Source: Clostridiales bacterium (lineage in GTDB: Bacteria; Acidobacteriota; Aminicenantia; Aminicenantales; UBA8522). Taken from it: 64,000 nt of DNA. Numbering within the stretch: the first letter of the stretch is position 1; the number at the start of each line of letters is the position of its first letter. Shown piece by piece: positions 9,239-19,800 of the stretch. Where the stretch lies: assembly GCA_029907205.1 (NCBI GenBank), contig JARYMI010000004.1, positions 115,776-179,775 on the forward strand, written 5' to 3'. The position numbers and the translations under genes are program-made. Under the pieces are notes generated by a model that was given only the letters and a program-made list of their open reading frames with translations, did no database searches and had not been told where the DNA came from.

Positions 9239-9898
9239 ATGAGGAGAACACGAAATCTCAGGGGAAAGGCAGGGGGGGCCTTTGGTCTCTTTTTTCTGTC
9301 TTCCCTTGTGGCTTTCTCTCAGGAGATACCTGATTTCGGGCCAGATGGGATGGCCGGTCTGGGGTTCGACCAAAGACAAAAACTTGTCCGCGGCGAAATC
9401 ATCCATCCTAAAAGCCTTGCTCAGACAACCGACGGGAAGACAATGATCGAAGCGGCTCTGCTCTTCGAGAAGCCGCCCGAAGAGGTCTGGCAACTCCTCG
9501 TTAGGACTGAAAACCAGGTCAAGTTCCTTGACCAAGTCAAGAAGGTTACCATCATCCGTAAAGAAGCCTCCGGAGACACGCTCGAATTCACGACTAAAAT
9601 TCTGACCGAGACTCTCGTCTTCCGGGTCAACCATGAGTTTGATGAAAAAAACCTCTTCATTCGGTGGGCTCTGGATAAGTCGTTCAAGAATGACCTCAGA
9701 GAGCTTGAGGGATTCTGGCGGTTCTATCCTTTGTGTCAGAGCAAGACGATCGCCCGGTACGGAAGCCGGGTCAAGCCGAATTTTCCTGTTCCGGGCTTCA
9801 TTTATGATGTCCTCGCCAGGAACGACTTGCGCACGGCGCTGGCTTCCGTGAAGAAGTACGTCGATTCGGGCGGCGTCTGGAGCAAGGACTCCTCATGA
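9239..9898 (+). CDS. Exported SRPBCC/START-like protein
   Basis: A 219-residue protein with a signal peptide (basic start, then GLFFLSSLVAFSQ, about residues 14-28). The rest fits the SRPBCC helix-grip fold (Bet v1/polyketide-cyclase type): FEKPPEEVWQLLVRTENQVKFLDQV near residue 73, then paired strands and a final long helix. Such domains bind lipids or other hydrophobic ligands. Export of the fold beside a lipid kinase suggests a periplasmic lipid-binding role, an inference. Its stop overlaps the next start (ATGA), so the two are translationally coupled. Confidence 0.72.
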   Translation: MRRTRNLRGKAGGAFGLFFLSSLVAFSQEIPDFGPDGMAGLGFDQRQKLVRGEIIHPKSLAQTTDGKTMIEAALLFEKPPEEVWQLLVRTENQVKFLDQVKKVTIIRKEASGDTLEFTTKILTETLVFRVNHEFDEKNLFIRWALDKSFKNDLRELEGFWRFYPLCQSKTIARYGSRVKPNFPVPGFIYDVLARNDLRTALASVKKYVDSGGVWSKDSS

Positions 9899-11268
9899 CA
9901 AAAAAATTCTGGTTCGCCTCCTTCCAAAAGATCCGAGTTAAGGCCTCACTTTTCGTCCTGTTTCTTCTCGTCTCGACGACACTCATTTTCTACTTTGTCA
10001 CGGTTCGGATCGTGAACAACCGGGTCCTCGATGAGCTCATCAAAAGAGTTGAGTCGCTCAGCCGGGGCATCGCCTCGACAGCCGGCTACAACCTTCTTTC
10101 CCAGGATCTTCTCGGGCTCGACAACATTGTTTTCAGGATAAAGAGCTCAAACCCTGACATCGAATCTGTCGCTCTGGTCAACACAGACAGCCGGATCATC
10201 GTTCACAGCGATATACACAAATCGGGTGAAAACTTCACCCCCGCAGAAGGAATCGTTTTCAAACAGGAGCCAGACGCCACGGTGATCGTGGAAGCGACCG
10301 GCCCTTCTGGAAGCTTTTTTCAGGTTTCCAGCCCCATCCGTTTTATGAATAAGCGCCTCGGAGCGGTTATTATTGACATCAATAAATCGGTTTTGATAGT
10401 AGCCCAGCGAGAAGCGCGAGAGAAAGTTGCTTTCGTTTTCGCGGCCATTCTTCTTCTCGGCGTTGCCAGCAGCTTTCTCTTTTCCTCATTCTTGACAAAG
10501 CCCATCCATGAGCTGTCCGTTGGCGTCGCTGAGCTTAAAGAAGGAAAAAGGCGACAGCCGCTGCGCGTTTATTCGCGGGATGAACTCGGACGGCTTACCG
10601 AGAGTTTTAACGAGATGACCGCCCTCATCACGACCCAGCAGGACAAGCTCAGCAAGTACGCTCAAGACCTCGAGGACGCATATGTTTCCACGGTGAGAGT
10701 GTTGGCCGCAGCCATCGACGCTCGGGATACGTACACGCTCGGCCACTCAACCCGGGTGGCTCAGCTTTCCGTCGCAATGGGCAAAGAAATGGAGCTCCGA
10801 AGCGCCGAGCTCGAAGACCTCGAAATCGCCTGTCTCTTCCACGATGTCGGAAAAATAAAAATCCCTGACGCTATCCTGCTGAAAAAAGGGAAGCTCGACC
10901 CGCTCGAACACAGAGAGATGGCCAGGCACACTGAATACGGGGCCGAGATCCTCAGCAAAGCGCCATCTCTGCTGAAGTACATCCCAGCTGTCAGGCATCA
11001 TCACGAATGGCACGACGGCACAGGCTATCCCGACGGGATAAGCGGGGACGAAATCCCACTGGCCGCTGCCATCATTTCTCTCGCTGATGTTTACGACGCC
11101 ATGACGTCGGAAAGGCCCTACCGCGAGGCTCTGACCGAGAAGGAGGCATGCCAAAAAATCACGGAACTCGCGGGAAGGCAATTTCATCCGGACCTGGTGA
11201 AAATCTTCATCCGAACCATAGAGAAAAAGCTGACTGAGATAAAAGGCTTGGATCAAGGCGGGGCATGA
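9895..11268 (+). CDS. Membrane HAMP/HD-GYP c-di-GMP phosphodiesterase
   Basis: Inner-membrane sensor predicted to hydrolyse cyclic di-GMP. Order: membrane segment at about 16-38, periplasmic sensor domain to about 175 (CACHE-like, ends inferred), second membrane segment 180-205, HAMP linker 205-255, then HD-GYP. Catalytic motifs are intact: HSTRVAQL, FHDVGKI, and HHEWHDGTGYPDG, the signature that separates HD-GYP from plain HD domains. Overlaps both neighbours by ATGA, so the operon is tightly coupled. The periplasmic domain may read envelope state, consistent with the protease and lipid genes upstream. Confidence 0.92.
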   Translation: MTKKFWFASFQKIRVKASLFVLFLLVSTTLIFYFVTVRIVNNRVLDELIKRVESLSRGIASTAGYNLLSQDLLGLDNIVFRIKSSNPDIESVALVNTDSRIIVHSDIHKSGENFTPAEGIVFKQEPDATVIVEATGPSGSFFQVSSPIRFMNKRLGAVIIDINKSVLIVAQREAREKVAFVFAAILLLGVASSFLFSSFLTKPIHELSVGVAELKEGKRRQPLRVYSRDELGRLTESFNEMTALITTQQDKLSKYAQDLEDAYVSTVRVLAAAIDARDTYTLGHSTRVAQLSVAMGKEMELRSAELEDLEIACLFHDVGKIKIPDAILLKKGKLDPLEHREMARHTEYGAEILSKAPSLLKYIPAVRHHHEWHDGTGYPDGISGDEIPLAAAIISLADVYDAMTSERPYREALTEKEACQKITELAGRQFHPDLVKIFIRTIEKKLTEIKGLDQGGA

Positions 11269-12122
11269 AACACACCCTAAAAAAGAAAGCATGGCTCTCT
11301 TTTCTTGCGACCTTAAGCCTCATCTATTGTGGCTGCGCCACTCAGAAAAAGATACCTCCTGAACAAGCCGCCCTCATCTTGCCCCAGCAGCATCTTGAAG
11401 CAGGCGAATACAGCCAGGCCATCGCCGCTTTCGATTCGGCCTACCGGGCGAATCCCGGCAATACAGCTATCAAGGAGGCGTTTGCCAGGTGTTTAGAAAG
11501 AATCAGACAGACGGCTGACCAAGCCTTCGAGAAAAATGACTATTCCCAGGCAGAAAAAACCTATTCCCTTCTCTTGGAGAACTTGAGAAGCATCAGAGAT
11601 CTTCAAGAATTGCTGGCCTTCTCTGAAAAATACCTGAACGATCGGATCAAAGAAAGCCGCGTTGCGCCAGCCACAAGAAGGGCTCGCCAGGCGCTTAAAA
11701 CCGGGGAGTTTGACCTGGCTCTCGCCGAAATGAAGTCACTTGTCCAGATCTATCCCGACGATCCTGATGTGCGGACAAGCCTGGTTAACCTCAGCCGAGA
11801 CATCAAGAGAACGGCTGACCTCGCCCTGGCGAGAGAAGATTATGCTATCGCAGGAAAAGCTTCCCATGCCCTTTTGAAAGGTTACTCGCTCCTGGAGAAG
11901 ACCGGGACAGGGCTGCCCTTTTCGCGCGCCGATCTCGACAATGCTATCAAGACCTGCCGGATTCAGCTGACGAGAAAAGGATTAGAACTGTACAGGAGGG
12001 GAAACCTGGCCGAGGCCATTTTTCTATGGCAGGGCCTGCTGGCTTTTGACCCGGATAACGTAGAAATCAAGAAAGCCGTCCAAACGGCTACCGAACAGCT
12101 CAAAAAAATTAAGAAAAAATAG
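11265..12122 (+). CDS. TPR-type lipoprotein-like protein
   Basis: Last gene of the HtrA operon, overlapping the HD-GYP stop. The N-terminus is a signal peptide ending at CGCATQ; a cysteine there suggests lipidation, though the residues before it are not a textbook lipobox. The remaining 260 residues are alpha-helical repeats with TPR spacing (GEYSQAIAAFDSAYRANPGN, KAVQTATEQL). It probably scaffolds other envelope proteins. Basic lysine-rich C-terminus. Partner unknown. Confidence 0.72.
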   Translation: MKHTLKKKAWLSFLATLSLIYCGCATQKKIPPEQAALILPQQHLEAGEYSQAIAAFDSAYRANPGNTAIKEAFARCLERIRQTADQAFEKNDYSQAEKTYSLLLENLRSIRDLQELLAFSEKYLNDRIKESRVAPATRRARQALKTGEFDLALAEMKSLVQIYPDDPDVRTSLVNLSRDIKRTADLALAREDYAIAGKASHALLKGYSLLEKTGTGLPFSRADLDNAIKTCRIQLTRKGLELYRRGNLAEAIFLWQGLLAFDPDNVEIKKAVQTATEQLKKIKKK

Positions 12123-12139
12123 GTTGGCCACTTTTTCGA

Positions 12140-12168
12140 TTGCGGTTGGCCGTGACTCTCAGTATAAT
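12140..12168 (+). promoter_or_regulatory. Promoter of the NSS transporter operon
   Basis: TTGCGG (12140-12145), a 17-base spacer and a perfect TATAAT (12163-12168). The leader is about 70 bases and holds GGAGGG before the GTG start. Confidence 0.6.
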
Positions 12169-12244
12169 TCAGCCACATGTTTTTGCATGCCGGTTTGAAT
12201 AGAGGATTATCCTTCAAGCGATTTCTATTCACGGAGGGTTAACG

Positions 12245-13711
12245 GTGAGCACCAAGGACCAATTCCTATCCCGATGGGGCTTCCTGGCAGCCGCGCTTGG
12301 AATGGCCATCGGCACGGGCAATATCTGGCGTTTTCCCCGGATGGCCGCCCAGTACGGGGGCGGCGCTTTTATCCTTGCGTACACTCTGGCTCTCTTCTTA
12401 TGGTCGGCGCCTCTTCTCATGAGTGAGATGGCCATCGGCCGAAAAACACGCCGCGGGCCGGTCGGAGGTTTTCGTGATTTCTTAGACCGGCGCTTCACGT
12501 GGATGGGCGCCTGGATGGCTGTGGTCTGCATGCTGATCACCTTCTATTATTCGGTCGTCACCGGATACTGCCTTAAATATTTCGTTCTGGCTATGCAAGG
12601 AGCGTTCAAAGAAGGCGTTGACACAACCGCTTTGTGGAATGATTTTCTTTCCAAGCCTTTTGAAACAGTCCTTTTTCATGCGCTGGCCATCGGGCTGTGC
12701 GGCCTGGTCATCTACAGAGGCATTCAGAGCGGAGTGGAAAAGGTCGCCAAGCTGATGGTTCCAGCGCTCTTCATTTTTCTGGTCGTCGCGGCCGTGCGGG
12801 CTGTTACGCTCGCTGGAGCTGGGGAGGGACTCCGTTATCTTTTTGTTCCCGACTGGTCGAAGCTGGGCCAGCCTGCAACTTGGCTCCAGGCTTTCACCCA
12901 GTCTGCCTGGTCGACAGGCGCCGGTTGGGGCCTACTCCTCACCTACGCTATCTACACAACAAAGAAGGAGGATATCTCGCAAAACTGCCTCCTCGTGGGA
13001 TTCGGCGACCAGTCGATCGCCCTTTTGGCAGGGATGGCCATCATTCCGACGATCTTCGCCCTCTCTCCTAGCCTTGAACAAGCCAATGCTGCTATGGCCA
13101 GCGGTAACACCGGCTTGACCTTCATCTCGCTAGCCCAGCTTTTTCCGAAAATGGCCGGAGGGGTTATCATCGCTCCTGTCTTTTTTCTGGCCCTGGTCTT
13201 CGCTGCCTTCACCTCGCTCATCGCCATGGTCGAGGTTGGGGTCCGGTCTTTCATTGACGCCGGCTGGGACAGGAGGAAGGCGACGATTGCTATCGTCATC
13301 AGCTGTTTCCTTTTGGGCCTTCCATCTGCTCTCTTTCCGTCCTTCCTCGAAAACCAGGACTGGGTCTGGGGCGTGGCTCTCCTCCTGAGCGGATTCTTCG
13401 TCATCCTGGCCGTCTGGAAGTATGGCGCTGACAAGGTTCGCGCCGAGCTCATTAACCCGAGTGCCGACATCAAAATGGGCCGCTGGTGGAGTTTCATCAT
13501 CAAGTTCGTTTCGCCCGTTGTGTTCCTGGTTCTCACCTGTTGGTGGTTCTACAGAGGAATCGTTGACAACCCGAGAGACTGGTGGAAGCCCTTCGGCACG
13601 TTCACGACGATGACTGTTCTCTTTCAGTGGGCCATCCTTCTCGTTGCCTTGCCCGCTGCTAACAGGCTCCTGGCAAGATGGGTCAAGGCATCTCCTCCGG
13701 AGGTAGATTGA
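12245..13711 (+). CDS. Neurotransmitter:sodium symporter family amino-acid transporter
   Basis: Na+-driven inner-membrane amino-acid importer of the LeuT/MhsT/MetP class. 488 residues and 11-12 membrane segments. The family signature is in segment 1: AIGTGNIWRFPRMAAQYGG, which in LeuT forms the Na+ and substrate sites. Start is GTG at 12245 with GGAGGG about 7 bases upstream, giving MSTKDQFLSRWGF as in other bacterial members. Followed one base after its stop by the 37-residue partner gene, an arrangement known from MetPS-type methionine/alanine importers. Confidence 0.92.
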   Translation: MSTKDQFLSRWGFLAAALGMAIGTGNIWRFPRMAAQYGGGAFILAYTLALFLWSAPLLMSEMAIGRKTRRGPVGGFRDFLDRRFTWMGAWMAVVCMLITFYYSVVTGYCLKYFVLAMQGAFKEGVDTTALWNDFLSKPFETVLFHALAIGLCGLVIYRGIQSGVEKVAKLMVPALFIFLVVAAVRAVTLAGAGEGLRYLFVPDWSKLGQPATWLQAFTQSAWSTGAGWGLLLTYAIYTTKKEDISQNCLLVGFGDQSIALLAGMAIIPTIFALSPSLEQANAAMASGNTGLTFISLAQLFPKMAGGVIIAPVFFLALVFAAFTSLIAMVEVGVRSFIDAGWDRRKATIAIVISCFLLGLPSALFPSFLENQDWVWGVALLLSGFFVILAVWKYGADKVRAELINPSADIKMGRWWSFIIKFVSPVVFLVLTCWWFYRGIVDNPRDWWKPFGTFTTMTVLFQWAILLVALPAANRLLARWVKASPPEVD

Positions 13712-13712
13712 A

Positions 13713-13826
13713 ATGAAAACTTATGTCTGGATGATGATCATGTTAGCGATCAATTGGGGGGGTTTTATCTATCTTCTCATTCGCACCTCGCGGAGAGAAG
13801 CGAGGAAAACGAGGACCAAGCCTTAA
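13713..13826 (+). CDS. Small subunit of NSS amino-acid importer (MetS-like)
   Basis: A 37-codon gene, too short for the ORF track. ATG lies one base after the stop of the transporter, with CCGGAGG a few bases upstream. The peptide is one membrane helix (VWMMIMLAINWGGFIYLLI) with a basic tail RTSRREARKTRTKP. Size, topology, N-W-G-G-F core and position match the MetS/MaAIMP small-subunit family, needed for activity of the Corynebacterium MetP transporter. I infer the same role: a stabilising or activating partner of the adjacent carrier. Confidence 0.78.
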   Translation: MKTYVWMMIMLAINWGGFIYLLIRTSRREARKTRTKP

Positions 13827-13938
13827 AAGAAATTCCGCGCTCACCAAGAACTTAATCAAGCAAAAGAGGGAAGAAAACGACGCGTTCTCCGTCTAAAATT
13901 TGATGAATAATAAGTATATACAGAAAAAGGAGGCCATG

Positions 13939-15522
13939 ATGCCCAGGAATATCAGAAGAGGATTAGTGACGCTTTTCTGCCTCGTTTCTCTCCCCCTGTT
14001 TGGACAAAAAGAGGAAAACACTCTCTCCCTTTCCCTCGAGGAATGCATTCAAAAAACGGTCAAAAATAACCTTGGCCTGGCCGTTGAGGTGCTGACCCCG
14101 GAGATTGCTGACCTATCGGTCGCTCTGGCCAATGAAAAATTCATGCCCGTGCTTTCTTTCAATTACAACAAGCAAGACACAAGGTCAGCCTCATATTCGT
14201 TTCTTGATGCCGAAGAAACCGTCGCGACGCTGCAGAACGACTATTCCTCCCAGGTCTCGCAACTTTTTCCCACAGGCGGCAACTTGCTTGTTAGCCTCAC
14301 CGGCTATCTGATTGACACAAACAGAAGGGCTCAGACGATCAACCCGCGCTACGGAAATACTCTCCGTTTAACCTTCAGCCAGCCACTGCTCAAAGATTTC
14401 GGGTTTAAAATGACCCGCCGGGAGATCATCATCGCTCACAACGGCAGAGATATTTCAGAACAAAACTTCGCCAAAATCATGGCGGACACGATTTACAGCG
14501 TTGAGAGCGCTTACTGGAATTTCGTTTACAGCATAGAGAACTTGAACGTCCGCCGGCAATCGCTGAAACTGGCCCAGGAATTGCTGGAGAAGAACAGGGC
14601 CGAAATCGAGGCGGGCACTCTCGCGCCCATTGAAATCCTTACGGCTCAAGCAGACGTCGCCACAAGAGAGGCGGATATCCTTGAGGCGGAGGCTATGGTT
14701 AAGAACAATGAAGATCTTCTCAAGACCATCATCAATCTTCCGGCCGAAGTGGAGAATGCTGAAGACGTGAGGCTCATTCCCTCTGACAAACCTTCCGTCA
14801 TCAAAAAAAACATCAGCCTTGAGGAAGCCCTGAGGGCAGCCATGCAGAACAGGCCAGACCTTCAGGCGACGAGGATAGACAAAAAAAACAAAGAGCTCAA
14901 CCTGAGCTATGCCCGAAATCAGCTCTTTCCCGATCTCCGGTTTCAGGCCTCCTACTGGAGTCCGGGAATCTCGGGAGACCGGGTTCTGTTCGAGGGCGGG
15001 AATGCTCTGACAGGCAAGGTGATTGGAAAAATCCCTGGAAAAAGCTCTGATGCCCTTAAGGATGTTCTCGATTTCAAATACAAGAACTGGTCTGTTGGGT
15101 TGACCCTTTCCTTTCCCCTGAATAACCTTCTTTCTCGGGCTTTCTACGCCCAGGCAAAGCTCAACCTCGAGCAAGCCAACCTGAGAATAAGAAACCAGGA
15201 ACAACAGATATTCCTGGAAGTAAAAACATCAGTCCGGGCCGTCCTGACGAATTACCAGCGTGTCGAAGCCTACCGAGCAGCACGGGAGCTGGCTCAGAAA
15301 AAGCTCGAAGCCGAGGAGGAGAAATTCAAGGTCGGCCTAAGCACGAACTATTTCATTCTTCAATACCAGAGAGATTTGGCCAATGCTCAGGTCATGGAGC
15401 TTAGGGCCATCGTGGATTATAATATATCGCTGGCCTATCTTAACCGAGTCCAGGGGACGGGTTCCAAAAGGCAGACGAGCGGCGGTTTCAAAGGAAAAGA
15501 GGCTGCGGCCAGCCAATTCTGA
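13939..15522 (+). CDS. TolC-family outer-membrane efflux protein
   Basis: Outer-membrane channel of the tripartite pump encoded here. After a signal peptide (about residues 1-24, ending in LFGQ) come the two repeated long coiled-coil halves typical of TolC (SLEECIQKTVKNNLGLAVE, then SLEEALRAAMQNRPDLQATR in the second half). About 527 residues. The track starts at a TTG at 13900; I prefer ATG 13939, which has AAGGAGG five bases upstream. First gene of the three-gene efflux operon. Confidence 0.88.
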   Translation: MPRNIRRGLVTLFCLVSLPLFGQKEENTLSLSLEECIQKTVKNNLGLAVEVLTPEIADLSVALANEKFMPVLSFNYNKQDTRSASYSFLDAEETVATLQNDYSSQVSQLFPTGGNLLVSLTGYLIDTNRRAQTINPRYGNTLRLTFSQPLLKDFGFKMTRREIIIAHNGRDISEQNFAKIMADTIYSVESAYWNFVYSIENLNVRRQSLKLAQELLEKNRAEIEAGTLAPIEILTAQADVATREADILEAEAMVKNNEDLLKTIINLPAEVENAEDVRLIPSDKPSVIKKNISLEEALRAAMQNRPDLQATRIDKKNKELNLSYARNQLFPDLRFQASYWSPGISGDRVLFEGGNALTGKVIGKIPGKSSDALKDVLDFKYKNWSVGLTLSFPLNNLLSRAFYAQAKLNLEQANLRIRNQEQQIFLEVKTSVRAVLTNYQRVEAYRAARELAQKKLEAEEEKFKVGLSTNYFILQYQRDLANAQVMELRAIVDYNISLAYLNRVQGTGSKRQTSGGFKGKEAAASQF

Positions 15523-15546
15523 AAGAAAGGACCTGTATAGAGCAAC

Positions 15547-16824
15547 ATGATAAAAACACCATTGAAAAACAAACTCGCCAAAAAGAAAAAACATGTGCTT
15601 TTAGCCGTTGCTGTTGTCATCCTCGGCTACATTGGCTGGAAGGTTGTCGAAGCAACTTTATTAGCCAACAAAGCGCCCGGGATGGGACAGAGGGGCTTCT
15701 CCGTCGCCGTCGAGATCGCGCCGATCGAGAAAGGGACTATCAGAGACGCTGCTCAGTTCTCAGGGACCCTGATTCCCAAATCCCAGTTCACCATCGCTCC
15801 CAAGATCTCCGGCCGGCTGAACCGCCTCCTGGTTGACATCGGCGACCCGGTCAGGAGGGACGAGCTTGTAGCTGTGTTAGAGGATGAGGAGTATCAACAG
15901 CAAGTCATTCAGGCAGAAGCGGACCTCCGCGTCGCCAGAGCCAACCTGGAAGAAGCCAAGAGTTCTCTGGAGATGGCGAAAAGAGACCTGGAGCGCGCAA
16001 GAACTCTGCACCAGAAAGGTATCCAATCGGATTCGCAACTGGATGCGGTGGTCGCCCAGTATGACGCTCAGGAGGCTCGATATAAAGTGGCTGTGGCTCA
16101 ACAGGCTAATAAAGAAGCAGCCCTGGAAACGGCCAGAGTCCGTCTTTCCTATACAAGGATCAAAGCCTCATGGGAAAAGGGGAGCGAGATAAGATATGTA
16201 GGAGAACGGTTTGTCGATGCAGGGGCGATGCTCTCTCCTAATACTCCCATCCTTTCCATTATCGACCTTCAACCGATGACGGCCGTTATCCACGTGACTG
16301 ACAGAGATTATTTCCGCTTGCAATCAGACCAAAGGGCGACGATCACGAGCAGCGCTTTTTCTGGCAAAACGTTCCTCGGCCATGTTGTCAGAATCGCTCC
16401 TCTCTTGAAGGAGACATCCCGACAGGCACGGGTGGAGATTGAAATCCAGAACCCCGAGGGACTTCTTAAGCCCGGCATGTTCATCACGACGACGGTCGAA
16501 TTCTCAAGGCGCGAGGAGACAACGGTCGTCCCTTTCAGCGCACTGGTCAACAGAAACGGACAGCAGGGCGTCTTTGTGGCCGATACCGAGAACAAGAAAG
16601 CCCGTTTTCAGCCAGTCCAGGTCGGAGTCATCGAGGGAACACGGGCTGAGATTCTCGAGCCAAGCTCAATCTCCGGGTACGTGGTCACTCTCGGACAGCA
16701 TCTTCTTGAGGACGGCGTAGGCATCATCCTGCCCTCGAGCACGCCTCTCGCCACAAAAACTCAGGCGGGCGCCCCCGGAAAACAGCCCAAGGTCAAAAAA
16801 GCTTCTCAAGGAGGAAAGCGATGA
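15547..16824 (+). CDS. RND efflux periplasmic adaptor (HlyD/AcrA-type membrane fusion protein)
   Basis: Connects the inner-membrane RND pump to the TolC channel. One N-terminal membrane segment (about 16-32), then the split biotinyl-lipoyl domain (KISGRLNRLLVDIGDPVRRDELVAVLED), a coiled-coil hairpin (about 115-195), a beta-barrel domain with IVDLQPMTAVIHV-like strands, and a membrane-proximal domain. 425 residues, normal for the family. The basic, disordered C-terminal tail ([15 protein letters not shown]) is longer than usual. Its stop overlaps the pump gene start (ATGA). Confidence 0.9.
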   Translation: MIKTPLKNKLAKKKKHVLLAVAVVILGYIGWKVVEATLLANKAPGMGQRGFSVAVEIAPIEKGTIRDAAQFSGTLIPKSQFTIAPKISGRLNRLLVDIGDPVRRDELVAVLEDEEYQQQVIQAEADLRVARANLEEAKSSLEMAKRDLERARTLHQKGIQSDSQLDAVVAQYDAQEARYKVAVAQQANKEAALETARVRLSYTRIKASWEKGSEIRYVGERFVDAGAMLSPNTPILSIIDLQPMTAVIHVTDRDYFRLQSDQRATITSSAFSGKTFLGHVVRIAPLLKETSRQARVEIEIQNPEGLLKPGMFITTTVEFSRREETTVVPFSALVNRNGQQGVFVADTENKKARFQPVQVGVIEGTRAEILEPSSISGYVVTLGQHLLEDGVGIILPSSTPLATKTQAGAPGKQPKVKKASQGGKR

Positions 16825-19800
16825 GCCTTTCTGAATTTTCCATCAAGCGCCCCATCTTCACAGTGATGATCACCCTCGCTGCCGTCGCCATCGGTCTTGT
16901 CTCCGTCAGCCGCCTGCCCATCGACCTGATGCCGGACATCACTTTTCCCACACTCAACGTCTCCACTTCCTACCAAAATACCGGCCCTGAAGAGATTGAA
17001 CAGTTGGTCACGCGGCCGATCGAGGAAGCCATGAGCGCCGTTCCTGGTGTGGAAGAAGTCTTTTCCATCTCGTCCGAGGGAAGCAGCACGGTCCGGGTCA
17101 TGTTTTCCTGGGGAGTCGACTTGGATGCAGCGGCCGACGATGTCCGGGAACGCCTTGACCGGGTCATTCCCCGCCTGCCCGAGGATGTCAACCGGCCGAC
17201 ACTCCGGAAATTCGACCCCGCCCAGTTTCCCATCCTGATGTTGGGCGTTGTGAGTAACCTTGACCCCATCCAGACGCGGCGGATCATCGACGAGCAGATC
17301 TCCTACCGGATCGAACGGATTCCCGGGGTCGCCTCGGTGGACATCTGGGGAGGGCTGCAGCGTGAAATCCAGGTGAACCTCTATCCCGATAAGGTTAAGG
17401 CTCTCGGACTTCCGCTCGACCTGATCATCAACAAAATCAGGCAAGAAAACATCGACCTGCCGGCCGGGGTCATCGAAAAAGGAAATTACGAAATTCTCGT
17501 CCGGATCCCCGGCGTTTACACAAACCTGGACGAAATCAAAGAGACGGTCGTGGCCATCCGGGAGGGAGTCCCGATACAACTCAAAGAAATCGCCAGCATC
17601 GAGGACACTCACCAGAAAATAACGCGCATCGCCAGAATCAACGGAAAGCCGGGAACGCGGATCGCCATCAATAAACAATCGGGGAAAAACACGGTCAAAG
17701 TGGCCGAAGGCGTGTTGAAGGAAATAGAGAGAATCCAGCAGGATCTCCCCCAAATCCAGCTCATCCCTGTTTCCAACAGCTCCCAGTACATCAAAAGAGC
17801 GATCAATAATGTCAGCAACGCAGCCCTTTACGGCGGCATCCTGGCGGTCGTTATCCTCCTTGTTTTTCTCACGAGTATTCGGAGCACGCTCGTTATCGCT
17901 ACCGCCATCCCCGTATCGGTCATTGCCACTTTTGCCCTCATCTATTTCGGCGGGTTCACCCTCAATATTTTGACGCTGGGCGGCCTGGCCTTAGGCATTG
18001 GGATGCTGGTCGATAACTCCATTGTCGTCCTGGAAAACATTTTTCGCCTGCAGGAGTCGGGCGTTCCTCCAGAAAAGGCTGCCGTCACCGGAAGTCAGGA
18101 AGTCCAGGCGGCCATTATCGCCAGCACCCTGACGACTGTGGCCGTGTTCATGCCGATGGTTTTTATCCGCGGCATGTCCGGGATCATGTTCAAGCAACTC
18201 GCTTATGTCGTCAGCTTTGCTCTTCTCTGCTCGCTCTTCGTCGCCCTGACTATTATCCCCATGCTCTCCAGCCGCGTCCTCAAGCCAGCGCCGCTGGCCA
18301 ACCCGCACCCGAAAAAACGGCAGCAAAAGGCTGCTGACCGGATCCGTCAGTCATTTAAGCAATTAGAAAATAACTATAAAAAGCTTCTTCATTATGCGCT
18401 TGATCATCGTCTTTTAGTTTTGGGGGTAACGGTTGCCCTTCTGGCTGGAAGCATCGCTCTTGCCCGGTTGGTGGGAAGTGAATTTTTGCCCTCTACTGAT
18501 GAGGGAGAAGCACGCGTGACGGTTGAGATGGAAGTTGGAACCAGGCTGAGGATTATGGATGATAAATTCAAGATGATCTCGGGAATCATCCGGAACGAAG
18601 TGCCCGAGCTGGAAAGCATTGAAGAAGGCATCGGCGGAGGCGGCTGGCGGGGCACGGCTAATACGGGGAATATTACGATCAAGCTCAAGCCCAAGTTCCA
18701 ACGCTCGAGGTCGAGCGAAGCCATTGCCGCTGACCTCAGGCGGAAGCTCGCGAACATTCCGGGAGTCCTCATCCGGACTCGGGCGGGCGGAGGCCAGATG
18801 ATGTTCGGCATGCGCGGAGGGGGAGGACAGGAACGGGTCCAGGTCGAGATTCGCGGTTATGACCTTGTGATGGCTGAAGCGCTGGCCCAGCAGGTTAAAA
18901 AAGTCGTCGAAAACGTCAAAGGAATCACTGATGTCAGGCTCAGCCGAGAGGTAGGAAAACCTGAGGAGCTTTTCATCATCGACCGGCATGCCGCCGCGGA
19001 CACAAAGCTCTCGGTCAGCCACATCGGGAGCACCGTCCAGACTGTCCTGACAGGAACCCAGGCCAGCATGTACCGGGAGGGCGGGCATGAATTCAGAATC
19101 CTGGTCAAGGTCAAGGATTCAGAACGGATGGATATTGACGATATTCTCGACCTGACGCTGACCAACGCCGAGGGACAGGCGGTGAGCCTGCGGAATGTCG
19201 TCGACACACGGCCGCGAAGAGGCCCGATGAGGATTGAGAGAAGAGACCGAGAACGAGTCCTGACCATTTCGGCTGAAATCGCCGGAAGGGACCTTGGGTC
19301 CATCATCGGTGATATCCGAGAGGGGCTTCGCACTGTCCCCATCCCCAGGGACTTCAGCGTGGCGTTTACCGGCGATTACGAGGAAAGACAAAAAGCCTTC
19401 CGGGAGCTCCTGGTGAGCATCATCCTGGCCATCTTGCTGGTCTATATGATTATGGCCATGCTTTATGAGTCCGTGCGTGACCCGTTCATCGTCATGTTCT
19501 CGGTTCCCCTGGCTGTCATCGGCGTTATTCTTATGCTCTTTCTGACCGGCACGACGTTCAACGTCCAGTCCTATATTGGGTGTATTATGCTGGGCGGCAT
19601 CGTCGTGAATAACGCTATTCTGCTTGTCGATTACACCAACCTCCTCAGGCGCCGCGACAAAATGGGAGTGCGGGAGGCCATCGAGGAAGCCGGCCGACGC
19701 CGCCTCCGCCCGATCCTGATGACGGCGTTGACGACCATCATGGCGATGACTCCTCTGGCTATAGGGTTGGGGGAGGGCGGCGAGGCTCAGGCACCGCTGG

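Noticed and set aside
16806-17753. 315-codon minus-strand ORF
   Set aside because: Antisense shadow of the RND pump gene; aspartate/glycine-rich composition typical of a mirrored GC-rich coding strand.
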